Positions 35,741 through 45,282 are shown, numbered from the stretch's first letter. The stretch is DNA of 64,000 bases from Paenibacillus sp. VTT E-133291 (GCF_002264395.1 NZ_NFVA01000016.1:21856-85855), one strand, 5' to 3'. Numbers and translations are program-made. The notes: generated by a model from the letters alone, not told the origin.

Positions 35741-37219
35741 TTGGAAAAAGTGGATATTTTCAAGGACATTGCCGAGCGTACCGGCGGAGACATTTATCTT
35801 GGCGTCGTCGGCGCGGTTCGCACGGGGAAATCGACATTTATCAAGCGCTTCATGGAAACAATTGTCCTGCCTAACATCACGAATGAGGCAGATCGGGTAA
35901 GAGCTGTGGATGAGCTTCCGCAAAGCGCAGCAGGCAAAACAATTATGACCACTGAACCTAAGTTCGTGCCTAACAGCGCAGTGCAAATCAAGGTTGCGGA
36001 AGGGCTTGAGGTTAATGTTCGACTGGTAGACTGTGTGGGTTACGCTGTAGAAGGCGCTAAAGGCTACGAGGATGAGAATGGACCAAGAATGATCTCTACA
36101 CCTTGGTTTGAGGAGCCAATTCCTTTTCAGGAAGCGGCAGAGATCGGGACCCGTAAGGTCATCCAGGAGCATTCAACGCTTGGTGTTGTAGTAACAACAG
36201 ATGGTACGATTGCAGAAATTCCGCGGAACTCGTACGTGGACTCTGAAGAACGCGTCATTGCAGAGCTGAAGGAAGTGGGTAAGCCATTTGTGCTGGTCAT
36301 TAATTCGACTCGGCCGCGCAGTGAGGAAGCACAGCAGCTCCGCAGTGAGCTAGCCATCAAATACGATATCCCTGTCATGACGCTCAGCGCAGCAAACATG
36401 ACTGAAGAGGACGTAACCGGTGTACTTCGTGAAGTATTATACGAATTCCCTGTTCATGAAGTGAATGTGAACTTGCCGAGCTGGGTCATGGTGCTTGGAG
36501 AGAATCATTGGCTGCGTAGTAGCTATGAAAACTCCGTTCGCGATACGGTAAAAGACATTCGCCGCTTGCGGGATGTTGACCGGCTCGTATCTCAGTTCAC
36601 AGAGTATGACTTTATCGATAAAGCTGGCCTAAGTGGTATGAACATGGGTCAGGGTGTAGCAGAGATCGATCTGTATGCCCCAGAAGAGCTGTATGATCAG
36701 GTTCTGATGGAGGTAGTAGGGGTTGAAATCCGCGGTAAGGATCACTTGCTCCAGCTGATGCAGGAATTCTCACACGCGAAAAGAGAGTACGACCGTTTCT
36801 CGGAAGCTTTAGAAATGGTCAAGACTACCGGTTATGGTATTGCTGCTCCTTCGCTAGCTGAAATGGCGCTAGATGAACCAGAGCTGATTCGTCAAGGCTC
36901 TCGCTTCGGGGTTCGCTTAAAGGCCACCGCGCCATCAATTCATATGATTCGTGTTGATGTTGAATCTGAGTTCTCACCAATCATTGGTACAGAGAAACAA
37001 AGTGAAGAGTTGGTTCGTTATCTGATGCAGGATTTCGAGAACGACCCGATTAAGATTTGGGAATCCGATATTTTTGGGCGCTCCTTGCATTCCATTGTGA
37101 GGGAAGGTATACAAGGCAAGATCGCGATGATGCCGGATAATGCACGCTACAAATTGCAAGAAACGCTTGGCCGGATCATCAATGAAGGCTCAGGCGGGCT
37201 TATTGCAATTATTCTCTAA
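35741..37219 (+). CDS. spoIVA: Spore coat morphogenetic ATPase SpoIVA
   Basis: ATPase that polymerises around the forespore and forms the base layer of the spore coat. The 492-aa product from TTG 35741 (behind GAGGAGGGG) has the family length, begins MEKVDIFKDIAERTGGDIYL and carries the P-loop GAVRTGKST near residues 24-32. The frame is open upstream to 35561, but that part is unrelated. It is specific to endospore formers and is strong evidence that this organism sporulates. Confidence 0.96.
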   Translation: MEKVDIFKDIAERTGGDIYLGVVGAVRTGKSTFIKRFMETIVLPNITNEADRVRAVDELPQSAAGKTIMTTEPKFVPNSAVQIKVAEGLEVNVRLVDCVGYAVEGAKGYEDENGPRMISTPWFEEPIPFQEAAEIGTRKVIQEHSTLGVVVTTDGTIAEIPRNSYVDSEERVIAELKEVGKPFVLVINSTRPRSEEAQQLRSELAIKYDIPVMTLSAANMTEEDVTGVLREVLYEFPVHEVNVNLPSWVMVLGENHWLRSSYENSVRDTVKDIRRLRDVDRLVSQFTEYDFIDKAGLSGMNMGQGVAEIDLYAPEELYDQVLMEVVGVEIRGKDHLLQLMQEFSHAKREYDRFSEALEMVKTTGYGIAAPSLAEMALDEPELIRQGSRFGVRLKATAPSIHMIRVDVESEFSPIIGTEKQSEELVRYLMQDFENDPIKIWESDIFGRSLHSIVREGIQGKIAMMPDNARYKLQETLGRIINEGSGGLIAIIL

Positions 37220-37239
37220 CTTAAATTTAAGCAGATTGG

Positions 37240-37267
37240 AAGAGTGGGAGAGATCCCACTCTTTTTA
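37240..37267 (+). terminator. Terminator after spoIVA
   Basis: AAGAGTGGGA / TCCCACTCTT perfect stem, GAGA loop, T-run. Confidence 0.88.
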
Positions 37268-37534
37268 TGCGTAAAAATAATGAAACTTGATTCCTAGTTC
37301 CTATAATAACGGTGAATCTGACTCAATTTATTTCTGAAAAGAAGAATTAACCTGGTCTTATAGGTCTATAAAATTAGATAGCAATTGGATGTTTATGCAA
37401 GTGTAGATGATAATTTCTACTCCTTTTTTGTCTAACTGCTTGAATTTATGGATGGGCTGTATTACTATAAGTTTGTTGCGCTTCAAGGTCTATGGGCGCC
37501 AGTGTTCAGTAATAAACGGGATTATCACGTATAT

Positions 37535-37563
37535 TTTACGTTTAAACGGAAACAGTGTATGAT
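37535..37563 (+). promoter_or_regulatory. Promoter of hbs
   Basis: TTTACG (37535-37540), 17 bp, TATGAT (37558-37563), 32 bp before the start codon. The rest of the 320-bp gap after spoIVA shows nothing else. Confidence 0.6.
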
Positions 37564-37594
37564 ACCGGAAATTTACTCAGGGAGGTGAGAAAAC

Positions 37595-37867
37595 ATGAAT
37601 AAATCTGATTTGATCAATGTAGTTACAGAAGCAACTGAACTTCCCAAGAAGGATGCTACTAAAGCTGTAGATGCGGTTTTCGAAGCAATTACAGAAGCGC
37701 TGCAAAGCGGTGATAAAGTACAATTGGTTGGATTCGGAAACTTTGAAGTGCGCGAACGTTCCGCACGTAAAGGCCGTAACCCACAAACTGGTGAAGAAAT
37801 CGAAATTCCTGCAAGCAAGGTACCGGCATTCAAACCTGGTAAAGCGCTGAAAGACGGAATCAAATAA
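37595..37867 (+). CDS. hbs: DNA-binding protein HU
   Basis: Histone-like HU protein (90 aa), a dimer that bends and compacts [32 protein letters not shown] and the arm [27 protein letters not shown] are diagnostic. ATG 37595 follows GGGAGGTGAG. A single gene between terminators; Bacillus has the same order spoIVA-hbs-mtr. Confidence 0.96.
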   Translation: MNKSDLINVVTEATELPKKDATKAVDAVFEAITEALQSGDKVQLVGFGNFEVRERSARKGRNPQTGEEIEIPASKVPAFKPGKALKDGIK

Positions 37868-37910
37868 AGATTTCTACATATCAATCCCATAGTCTTTTTA
37901 AGTAACAACT

Positions 37911-37941
37911 ATGCCGCCCTCCAAGGCGGCATTTGTTTTTT
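37911..37941 (+). terminator. Terminator after hbs
   Basis: ATGCCGCC / GGCGGCAT stem, short loop, TTTGTTTTTT. Confidence 0.88.
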
Positions 37942-37984
37942 GGAATAGCATGGGCTGTACATTAGGTTTAGAGGAGGATCAGCG

Positions 37985-38233
37985 ATGACGGATAAAAATA
38001 CGAGCGAAAATCCGCTTCCGACAGGTAGCGACTATATTGTGGTGAAGGCTAAAGAAAATGGCGTTCAAGTCATTGGGCTAACTAGAGGTACGGATACACG
38101 CTTTCATCATACAGAGAAGCTAGACAAGGGTGAGGTGTTGATTGCCCAGTTTACCGATCATACCTCAGCAATGAAAATTCGCGGAAAAGCTGAGATTTTA
38201 ACGAAACACGGACAATTGGAAAGCGAAAGCTGA
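37985..38233 (+). CDS. mtrB: Tryptophan RNA-binding attenuation protein TRAP
   Basis: Forms an 11-subunit ring that, with bound tryptophan, wraps RNA bearing eleven GAG/UAG triplets and lowers trp expression. The 82-aa product contains the family core [23 protein letters not shown] and [17 protein letters not shown], including the Thr/Gly residues that hold tryptophan and the Lys/Arg pair that contacts RNA. ATG 37985 follows GAGGAGG. In B. subtilis mtrA (GTP cyclohydrolase I) precedes it; here hbs does. Its likely target is the leader at 48462-48515. Confidence 0.96.
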   Translation: MTDKNTSENPLPTGSDYIVVKAKENGVQVIGLTRGTDTRFHHTEKLDKGEVLIAQFTDHTSAMKIRGKAEILTKHGQLESES

Positions 38234-38258
38234 AAAGCAGGCATAGCCTGCTTTTTTT
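38234..38258 (+). terminator. Terminator after mtrB
   Basis: AAAGCAGGC-ATA-GCCTGCTTT and a T-run of seven. Confidence 0.9.
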
Positions 38259-38327
38259 CAAAATATAGTAAGGGTGAATGATCATATCCACAAAAAAGTG
38301 GGTACTATGGATAAGGGGGGCGTGTCC

Positions 38328-38870
38328 ATGAACAAAGCCTGGTTGATTGGTGCCGTATTACTCTTGACTGCGACCTCTGCTATTATTTTGCCGAAACTGG
38401 CAGACTTAGACTCATCCGTACAGCAGAGAAATGGGACAGTGGAGACTTTTACCGGCAACCATAACACAGTGCTTGACAACGACAATCTTGTTGATATTCT
38501 GGGCGCTCTTCCGTTGACCTTACCCATAGATAGCGTAGGCTGGGAAGATCATGTTCTGTCACTGGATCTGAAAGTGAGCGGGAACGATCATGAACCTGAG
38601 GAACTCTATCAAAATATGGCTCAGGCTATATCCTTTGCCATTCAAGAAACCTCGAATGTGGATCAACTTCTACTTCGCATTGTGGTAGAAGATAAATGGC
38701 TTGGTAGCCGCCGGCTGCTGTTAGCCGGGGATATCAGACGTTCTGAGTGGTCTTATACGCTGCAAGATGAACTTCAGTCTGCGGGTAATCATCCTATATC
38801 GGATCGTCTCAAAACGGGCTTCCGCATTAGTGAAACCGAGCTCTGGAAGAAACAGTTCATTTATCCTTGA
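38328..38870 (+). CDS. Unknown membrane-anchored or secreted protein
   Basis: A 180-aa protein from ATG 38328, behind AAGGGGGGCGTGTCC. One N-terminal hydrophobic segment (about 4-21, IGAVLLLTATSAIILP) acts as anchor or signal. The remaining domain is soluble and alpha/beta, with no family I recognise. Located between mtrB and hepS and flanked by a terminator and a promoter, so it forms its own short unit. Confidence 0.7.
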   Translation: MNKAWLIGAVLLLTATSAIILPKLADLDSSVQQRNGTVETFTGNHNTVLDNDNLVDILGALPLTLPIDSVGWEDHVLSLDLKVSGNDHEPEELYQNMAQAISFAIQETSNVDQLLLRIVVEDKWLGSRRLLLAGDIRRSEWSYTLQDELQSAGNHPISDRLKTGFRISETELWKKQFIYP

Positions 38871-38920
38871 ATGGATTAAAAGAAACTCAGGCGTACCACA
38901 GTGCGTGACAAAAAAACATG

Positions 38921-38929
38921 TGATATAAT
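38921..38929 (+). promoter_or_regulatory. Extended -10 promoter of the hep/men cluster
   Basis: TGATATAAT, complete extended -10 element 57 bp before hepS. Confidence 0.65.
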
Positions 38930-38985
38930 AGACAAGATTGTGAACAAAATGAATTATTATTATGTCAATGGCTTCGGAGGCTGAA

Positions 38986-39855
38986 ATGAAACCGTACTGC
39001 ATACCGCAACTGGCTAAACCCTACACCGACTACGACATGATTCAGAAGCATACGGATTTGCCGCCGTTTTCTGATGGCCGGGGTCATTTGTTATATATTT
39101 TTCTAAATCATGCTTCTTCTGCAAAAGGAAGTGCCGGAGAGTTGTACACGCTTGTGACAGCGCTTGTTCAACTAGGTCTGGATACGCATGAGGTCATTGA
39201 CCGTTCGAATGATAGACGGGGGGGAGACCCTATGCGTTCCCGTCAATTGAAGGTACTGGCTGGCGATTACTTCAGTAGCTGGTTTTACCATTTGCTTGCA
39301 AAGAGTGATCAGATCGAGATGATTGGAATCTTGAGTAAGGCGATTGCAGATTTCAATGTCTTGAAAGCGAATCTCTACGTGAAGATGAGAGGCATACGTC
39401 TTTCGGCTGAACAATACTTGCGGCACATGGTACAGCTGAATATGCGGCTGTTCCTTTCTTTTACGCCTATGATTGAGAACTCCTTAGTGGAGTTGTGGGA
39501 GAAACTGCTGGCAGAATTCAGTCAGTGTGAGACCGTTGCTATTGAGCTTCTTCGTAGTGATAATCCTGCGAATGCAGGGAATGGTTATTGCTACTGGAAG
39601 ATGATGGAGACTGCAACGGAGGAAGAACGCAAGCAACTTCAAGACCTGAACCTTGATCAGAAGGAATGGAAGATGCTGAAAATGAAATATAAATGTGATT
39701 CGCAACTGACGGACAAGCTTCATCAATCGCTTCAGTCTATTCAGGGACTATTGCAAAGCGTTAATGACGAGAGTTTACTTAGAGAGCTAGAGATCGCGCT
39801 GGATCGTTTTCTCCTGCAGATGAAGGTCACAGGACAAGCAGCCGTGGAGGGTTAA
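38986..39855 (+). CDS. hepS: Heptaprenyl diphosphate synthase, component I
   Basis: Small subunit of the two-part heptaprenyl diphosphate synthase, which makes the C35 side chain of menaquinone-7. It has no aspartate-rich catalytic motif; the large catalytic subunit is hepT, five genes downstream. The 289-aa helical protein shows the family stretch FLNHASSAKGSAGELYT. ATG 38986 follows CGGAGGCTGAA; the ATGs at 38962 and 38968 lack a ribosome-binding site. First gene of the six-gene quinone cluster. Confidence 0.88.
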   Translation: MKPYCIPQLAKPYTDYDMIQKHTDLPPFSDGRGHLLYIFLNHASSAKGSAGELYTLVTALVQLGLDTHEVIDRSNDRRGGDPMRSRQLKVLAGDYFSSWFYHLLAKSDQIEMIGILSKAIADFNVLKANLYVKMRGIRLSAEQYLRHMVQLNMRLFLSFTPMIENSLVELWEKLLAEFSQCETVAIELLRSDNPANAGNGYCYWKMMETATEEERKQLQDLNLDQKEWKMLKMKYKCDSQLTDKLHQSLQSIQGLLQSVNDESLLRELEIALDRFLLQMKVTGQAAVEG

Positions 39856-39858
39856 GGG

Positions 39859-40611
39859 ATGACTATGGAAAAAACGACAACTGCTGTAGGTGACAACAGC
39901 AAACCAAAAGAGCAGTTTGTACATTCCGTATTTGAGAGTATTGCTGGAAAATACGATTTGATGAATGACATCCTAAGCTTTCGCCGCCACAAGGCATGGC
40001 GTAAATTCACGATGAAGAAGATGGGGATGAAGCGCGGGGATTCGGCCGTTGACCTATGTTGTGGAACCTGTGATTGGAGCATCGCTTTGGCGGAAGCCTC
40101 GCAGACTGGCAATGTAATCGGACTGGATTTCAGCGCAGGTATGCTTGAAGTAGGTCGCCGCAAAGTGGAAGAGCGCAAGCTTCAGGATCGTATTTCCCTG
40201 GTGCAGGGCAATGCTATGGAACTGCCTTTTGAAGACAATGCATTTGATTATGCAACGATTGGATTCGGACTACGCAATGTGCCAGATCCTGTTCAAGTGC
40301 TTAACGAAATGAAGCGGGTAGTAAAACCTGGTGGAATGGTTGTATGTTTGGAGCTATCCAAGCCGATGAAACAGCCGTTTAAAGGTGTATATTTCTTTTA
40401 TTTCCAGCGTGTGCTTCCATTGCTTGGTAAGTTATTCGCGAAAAGGTACGAGCAATACAAATGGCTGCCAGAATCGTTGGCAATGTTCCCAGACCGGGAG
40501 CAACTGGCCACTATTTTCCGTGAAACCGGACTTCAAAAAGTGGAATCCTTCCCCTTGACCGGAGGCATCGCGGCATTACATATTGGGCTCAAGGAGAACG
40601 GGAATGTTTAA
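39859..40611 (+). CDS. menG: Demethylmenaquinone methyltransferase MenG (UbiE family)
   Basis: SAM-dependent methyltransferase catalysing the last step of menaquinone synthesis. The SAM-binding motif is VDLCCGTCDW, followed by GLDFSAGML and the UbiE signature FGLRNVPD; 250 aa. ATG 39859 follows GGAGGGTTAAGGG. It overlaps the prenyltransferase gene by eight bases. Confidence 0.94.
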   Translation: MTMEKTTTAVGDNSKPKEQFVHSVFESIAGKYDLMNDILSFRRHKAWRKFTMKKMGMKRGDSAVDLCCGTCDWSIALAEASQTGNVIGLDFSAGMLEVGRRKVEERKLQDRISLVQGNAMELPFEDNAFDYATIGFGLRNVPDPVQVLNEMKRVVKPGGMVVCLELSKPMKQPFKGVYFFYFQRVLPLLGKLFAKRYEQYKWLPESLAMFPDREQLATIFRETGLQKVESFPLTGGIAALHIGLKENGNV

Positions 40612-41479
40612 GAAAATCGGTATCTTTTTACAAATGATTAAGTTTGAACATACGGTATTTGCTTTACCCTTTGCCTTTATGGGTGCTTTACTGGGATCCG
40701 TTGTCATGAATGATAGCCTCCCATCCTGGAGTCAAATTGGCTGGATTGTAATCGCTATGTTTGGAGCACGCAGTGCAGCTATGGGATTGAATCGATTGAT
40801 AGACCGAATCAGTGATGCCAAGAATCCACGCACAGCGGGAAGAGCGATTCCTGCAGGGTTACTTAAGATCGGTGAAGTTGTCATTTTTATAGGCATTTCG
40901 TTTTTCTTGCTCTTTTGGGCAGCCTTTAAATTAAATCCTTTGTCAGCTAAACTGTTACCTATCGCTGTATTCCTTCTTGTTATCTATTCATTCACTAAGC
41001 GCTTTACATGGGCATGCCATCTTATCCTCGGCCTCACCATTGCGCTTGCACCGCTGGGCGGCTGGGTAGCTGTGACCGGTAGTGTGAATTGGACTTCAAT
41101 GGTATTTTACTTCACAATAGTGTTTTGGACGGCTGGTTTTGATGTTATATACTCTTGTCAGGATGTTGAGTTTGATCTTAAAGAGGGCTTGAAATCCATT
41201 CCGGTGCGGTTTGGGGTCCAGGGCGCGCTAGTTATTGCTCGCGTGTTTCACATTCTCACGGCGATTGGATTCGTATCGCTGTTGTTTTTGACGGATTTAA
41301 GCTGGTGGTATGTAGCAGGTATGATCCTCGCTTATATTATTCTTTTTTATGAGCATTATATCGTATCTCCGAGTGATCTCAGTCGGTTACAGACAGCTTT
41401 TTTCACTATGAACGGCGTGCTGAGCATCGTGGTGTTCTCTTTCACTTTGATTGACTTGGTGGTGCATTTCAAAAAATGA
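40604..41479 (+). CDS. UbiA-family prenyltransferase, probably for menaquinone (MqnP-like)
   Basis: Membrane prenyltransferase (291 aa, about eight to nine transmembrane segments) that attaches the polyprenyl tail to an aromatic head group. The two Asp-rich motifs are N-R-L-I-D-R-I-S-D and DVIYSCQDVEFD. Given mqnA and ubiX next door, it is more likely MqnP of the futalosine route than MenA or UbiA; that is inference from context. ATG 40604 lies behind AAGGAGAACGG. Confidence 0.88.
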   Translation: MFKKIGIFLQMIKFEHTVFALPFAFMGALLGSVVMNDSLPSWSQIGWIVIAMFGARSAAMGLNRLIDRISDAKNPRTAGRAIPAGLLKIGEVVIFIGISFFLLFWAAFKLNPLSAKLLPIAVFLLVIYSFTKRFTWACHLILGLTIALAPLGGWVAVTGSVNWTSMVFYFTIVFWTAGFDVIYSCQDVEFDLKEGLKSIPVRFGVQGALVIARVFHILTAIGFVSLLFLTDLSWWYVAGMILAYIILFYEHYIVSPSDLSRLQTAFFTMNGVLSIVVFSFTLIDLVVHFKK

Positions 41480-42078
41480 CGCTTACTAAACCGAAAAACT
41501 TCGTGGTTGGAATTACAGGGGCAAGCGGTGCTATCTATGGTATTCGACTGATCGAAACGTTGCTATCGCTGGGCTACTCCGTTCATTTGGTAGTAAGTAA
41601 TGCGGGCTGGCGCGTTTTTAAAGAAGAACTAGGTTATATCGCATCAGACCGGGAAGGCTTTTTGAACGAAAAGTTCAAAGGCTATCCCGGTTCTCTACTT
41701 TATCATCCTGTCGCTGATATCGGTGCATCTATTGCAAGCGGTTCGTTTCGTGTGGAAGGGATGATTATTATGCCTTGTTCCATGGGAACATTGTCTGCGG
41801 TTGCTAATGGAACCTCCGACAATCTTATGACTCGTGCTGCTGATGTTATGCTTAAGGAAGGACGTCCGCTGGTCCTTGTTCCTCGTGAGACACCTCTGCA
41901 TGCTATTCATCTTGAGAATATGTTGAAGCTGTCCCGTCTGGGGGTTCGGATCATTCCGGCAATGCCGGCGTTTTACTTTGGGCCACAAAGTATGGATGAT
42001 CTGATTAATTTCATGGTGGGTAAAGTGCTTGACAGCTTTAATATTGAACATCAATTATTTCGCAGATGGGGGGATTGA
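41476..42078 (+). CDS. ubiX: Flavin prenyltransferase UbiX
   Basis: Makes prenylated FMN, the cofactor of UbiD-type decarboxylases. Flavin-binding GITGASGAIYGIRL at the N-terminus, PCSMGTLSAVANGTSDNLMTRAADV and PRETPLHAIHLENM are characteristic; 200 aa. ATG 41476 overlaps the ubiA-like stop. No ubiD lies in the window, so the partner decarboxylase is elsewhere or the step differs. Confidence 0.92.
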   Translation: MTLTKPKNFVVGITGASGAIYGIRLIETLLSLGYSVHLVVSNAGWRVFKEELGYIASDREGFLNEKFKGYPGSLLYHPVADIGASIASGSFRVEGMIIMPCSMGTLSAVANGTSDNLMTRAADVMLKEGRPLVLVPRETPLHAIHLENMLKLSRLGVRIIPAMPAFYFGPQSMDDLINFMVGKVLDSFNIEHQLFRRWGD

Positions 42079-42082
42079 AAGG

Positions 42083-42943
42083 ATGGAGAATAACAGCCAC
42101 ACCATCATAGGCAAAATCAGCTATACTAACTCATGGCCGGTATTTCACAATTTTCATCCCTCTGCACTGAAATATCCGGCAGAGATGGTGAGTGAGGTAC
42201 CTGCCATTCTTAATCAGGGGATGAGTCGTGGAACGATTCATGTGGGTGCATTATCCTCTTTTGCGTATGCTGAAGCCAGCGATAAGTTATTGCTGTTACC
42301 TGATTTATCGGTAAGTGCGGACGGTCCTGTGAGGTCAATATTTCTTTTTTCTCGGGTGCCTCTTGCACAGATAGGTTCCGGCACGATTGCTGTTACGAAC
42401 ACTTCTGCAACATCGGTAAATTTGCTGAAAATTTTAATGGAAAAGGCTTTTGGCAATAAACCAGAATATATTAGTGCTAATCCTGATTTGGATGCCATGA
42501 TGCATCAAGCAGATGCCTGCTTACTCATTGGTGATCATGCGATTAAAGCCTCTTGGCAGGATCAAGGGTATATCGTTACGGATCTGGCGGAGCTTTGGAA
42601 AGAATGGACGGGCTTAGGGATGACCTTTGCAGTCTGGGCAGTGAATCGAAAAGCTGCGAATGATAAACCGGAAGCCATTGCGGAGATTGCAGAAGCTTTT
42701 GCTGAGAGTAAACTGCGGGGGCTAAGTGATTTAGATCCTATAGTACTTGCAGCCTGTACGACAATTGGAGGGACTAAGTCTTATTGGGAAGGGTACTTTC
42801 GCAATTTATGCTATGATTTTGGAGAAAGGCAGCAGAAAGGTCTGAACCTCTATTTCCGCTATGCCTATGAGATGGGTCTGCTGCCGCAGGCAGTGAAGAT
42901 GGAGATTTGGAGTCATAAACTGTTGACACGGGTGAAAGAATGA
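42083..42943 (+). CDS. mqnA: Chorismate dehydratase MqnA
   Basis: Converts chorismate to 3-enolpyruvylbenzoate, the first committed step of the futalosine menaquinone pathway. The periplasmic-binding-like fold of the MqnA family is recognisable from GKISYTNSWPVFHNF and the later DACLLIGDHAIKA block. From ATG 42083 the product has 286 aa. It takes chorismate made by aroC, three kilobases downstream. It overlaps hepT by four bases. Confidence 0.9.
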   Translation: MENNSHTIIGKISYTNSWPVFHNFHPSALKYPAEMVSEVPAILNQGMSRGTIHVGALSSFAYAEASDKLLLLPDLSVSADGPVRSIFLFSRVPLAQIGSGTIAVTNTSATSVNLLKILMEKAFGNKPEYISANPDLDAMMHQADACLLIGDHAIKASWQDQGYIVTDLAELWKEWTGLGMTFAVWAVNRKAANDKPEAIAEIAEAFAESKLRGLSDLDPIVLAACTTIGGTKSYWEGYFRNLCYDFGERQQKGLNLYFRYAYEMGLLPQAVKMEIWSHKLLTRVKE

Positions 42944-43908
42944 AACGACTGCAAATATTCGGATTACTGAACAGAGACATGGATCAGATTGAAAAAGATT
43001 TGTACCGTAGCGTACAGGGTGATGACGACCTACTAACTGAGACTTCTCTGCATTTATTAAAAGCTGGCGGTAAAAGATTGCGTCCCGTATTCGTTTTGAT
43101 GGGTGGGAAATTTGGTAAGTATGATCTTGAGAAGCTGAAACGTGTGGCGATACCGCTAGAACTCATTCATAGCGCTTCACTAGTTCACGATGATGTCATT
43201 GACGATGCAGAACTGCGCCGAGGTGAACTTACTGTTAAGGCCAAATGGGGCGATAAAATTGCCATGTACACCGGGGACTACATATATGCGAAAGCACTGG
43301 TGATGACGACGGAGCTGAAGAATCCGCGAATTCATCAGATTTTGTCTAAGGCCATGATTGAAATGTCGATCGGAGAGATGGAGCAGATTCGTGACTTCTT
43401 CAACAGTGAGCAAAGTGTGCGTCATTACCTGCGGCGGATTCGCCGCAAAACAGCGCTGTTGATTGCAGTCAGCTGCCAATTGGGTGCACTTGCTGCTGAA
43501 GCTGAACCAGAGGTGGCTCGTCTACTTTATAATTATGGATATAATGTAGGGATGGCCTTCCAGATTCGGGATGATTTACTTGACCTCTCAGGCACCGAGA
43601 AGCAAATCGGTAAACCTCCTGGTAGTGATATGCGGCAAGGGAACATCACCCTCCCTGTCATTTATAGCCTGGAAGATGAAAGATTGCGAGCTCCGCTTCT
43701 TGAGGAGTTGAAGTCTATTCGTGAAGGGCACAGTACAGTAGGGCGTGCTATTGATCTTATTCTTTCTGGAGACGGAATTGCCCGTTCTGAGGAGTTGGCT
43801 TCGCGTTATATCGCGAAGGCACTTGCTGCGCTAGATCAGTTGCCTAACAACAAGACTAAGCGTAATCTGCGCGATATTGCCTTTTTTGTAACAGGCAGAG
43901 CTTATTAG
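42940..43908 (+). CDS. hepT: Heptaprenyl diphosphate synthase, component II
   Basis: Catalytic subunit, a trans-polyprenyl synthase. First aspartate-rich motif LVHDDVIDD and second QIRDDLLD are intact, with GGKRLRP for IPP binding; 322 aa. It should work with HepS (38986). ATG 42940 overlaps mqnA (ATGA). Confidence 0.93.
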   Translation: MKRLQIFGLLNRDMDQIEKDLYRSVQGDDDLLTETSLHLLKAGGKRLRPVFVLMGGKFGKYDLEKLKRVAIPLELIHSASLVHDDVIDDAELRRGELTVKAKWGDKIAMYTGDYIYAKALVMTTELKNPRIHQILSKAMIEMSIGEMEQIRDFFNSEQSVRHYLRRIRRKTALLIAVSCQLGALAAEAEPEVARLLYNYGYNVGMAFQIRDDLLDLSGTEKQIGKPPGSDMRQGNITLPVIYSLEDERLRAPLLEELKSIREGHSTVGRAIDLILSGDGIARSEELASRYIAKALAALDQLPNNKTKRNLRDIAFFVTGRAY

Positions 43909-43934
43909 TATTTTGGTGATCGTGAAATTAAACG

Positions 43935-43963
43935 TTTCCAGAAGGCGCGGTTTCTGTTAAGAT
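43935..43963 (+). promoter_or_regulatory. Promoter of ndk
   Basis: TTTCCA (43935-43940), 17 bp, TAAGAT (43958-43963) with a TG one base upstream (extended -10). Confidence 0.6.
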
Positions 43964-44007
43964 AGCGTCAAAACAACCCAGCTAATGGGAAATTGGAGAG
44001 TGCCTCT

Positions 44008-44451
44008 ATGGAAAAGACGTATCTGATGGTCAAACCGGATGGAGTACAACGTGGATTAATTGGGCGTATTGTCTCACGCTTTGAAGATAAGGGCTTTAAG
44101 CTGGTCGCTGCAAAGCTGATTACAGTCAGTGAAGACCAAGCAAAAAGACATTATGCGGAGCATGCTGGCAAGGACTTTTTTGCAGAGTTGGTTTCTTTTA
44201 TAACTTCAGGTCCTGTGTTTGCAATGGTATGGGAAGGTGATGATGTTGTAGCATTATCCCGTACGCTCATTGGTAAGACGAAGGTAGGAGAAGCCTTGCC
44301 GGGTACGATTCGAGGCGACTTTGCCAGCCATACACCGCTTAATTTAATTCATGGATCTGACTCGCCTGAAAGTGCAGAACGAGAAATTGCTAATTTCTTT
44401 ACTCCAGATGAATTGAATCTTTATAGCAAAGAGATCGCAGTCTGGATGTAG
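44008..44451 (+). CDS. ndk: Nucleoside diphosphate kinase
   Basis: Transfers the gamma-phosphate between nucleoside triphosphates and diphosphates. The phospho-acceptor His is in [16 protein letters not shown], and the start [19 protein letters not shown] is typical; 147 aa. ATG 44008 follows TTGGAGAG; the in-frame TTG at 43993 is part of that site. Confidence 0.95.
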   Translation: MEKTYLMVKPDGVQRGLIGRIVSRFEDKGFKLVAAKLITVSEDQAKRHYAEHAGKDFFAELVSFITSGPVFAMVWEGDDVVALSRTLIGKTKVGEALPGTIRGDFASHTPLNLIHGSDSPESAEREIANFFTPDELNLYSKEIAVWM

Positions 44452-44478
44452 GAGCCAAGCGGGAGGCGGGGGATTAAC

Positions 44479-45282
44479 ATGTCTGATCGTAATGTTGCAG
44501 CATTAACAGCAGATTCAGATTACATCGGGTTTATTCATCATGTTAAGCAAAGCACCGGAATTGATCTGGCTCAATATAAAGAAGCGCAGATGAAGCGGCG
44601 TTTAACGACTCTTCGTGTGAAGAATGGATATCAAACCTTTAGTGATTTTTTTGCCGCAATGATGAAGGACAAGGAATTATTTTATGAATTTTTGGACCGA
44701 ATGACGATTAATGTTTCCGAGTTTTGGCGGAATCCGAATCGGTGGGAAGTACTGCGAGATATCATTCTTCCTGATTTGCAACAATCTGGCCGCAGATTGA
44801 AACTGTGGAGCGCTGCATGTTCCACTGGAGAAGAGCCCTATACGCTGGCTATGATTTTATCGGATAAGAATTTATTGGGACAGACTGGCATTCTGGCTAC
44901 GGATATTGACGACGGTGCGCTTTCTAAAGCAAAGCAAGGTTTGTATCTGGAACGTTCTTTGAAGGATGTGCCTAATGATGTTGCTGCGCGTTATTTTAAA
45001 CCCGAGGGTCCATTATTCAAGGTTAGCGACACACTTAAGAAAAACATAGATTTCCGTAAACAGAACCTACTGCTGGACAAGTTCGATGAGGGTTTTGATC
45101 TTATCATTTGTCGCAATGTAATGATCTATTTTACTGAAGAGGCGAAGAATAAGCTCTACCATAAGTTTTCGGCTAGTTTACGTCCAGGCGGGTATTTGTT
45201 TGTAGGCAGTACAGAGCAGATCTTTACGCCAGCGCAATATGGCTTTGAATCGACGGAAACCTTTTTCTATCGTAAAAAATAA
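44479..45282 (+). CDS. cheR: Chemotaxis protein methyltransferase CheR
   Basis: SAM-dependent enzyme that methylates glutamates of chemoreceptors. It has an N-terminal helical CheR_N domain (about 10-65) and a catalytic domain with SAACSTGEEPYTLAM and DLIICRNVMIYF; 267 aa. ATG 44479 follows GGGAGGCGGGGG. The receptor at 10.9-12.1 kb could be among its substrates. The order ndk-cheR-aroC is as in Bacillus. Confidence 0.94.
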   Translation: MSDRNVAALTADSDYIGFIHHVKQSTGIDLAQYKEAQMKRRLTTLRVKNGYQTFSDFFAAMMKDKELFYEFLDRMTINVSEFWRNPNRWEVLRDIILPDLQQSGRRLKLWSAACSTGEEPYTLAMILSDKNLLGQTGILATDIDDGALSKAKQGLYLERSLKDVPNDVAARYFKPEGPLFKVSDTLKKNIDFRKQNLLLDKFDEGFDLIICRNVMIYFTEEAKNKLYHKFSASLRPGGYLFVGSTEQIFTPAQYGFESTETFFYRKK

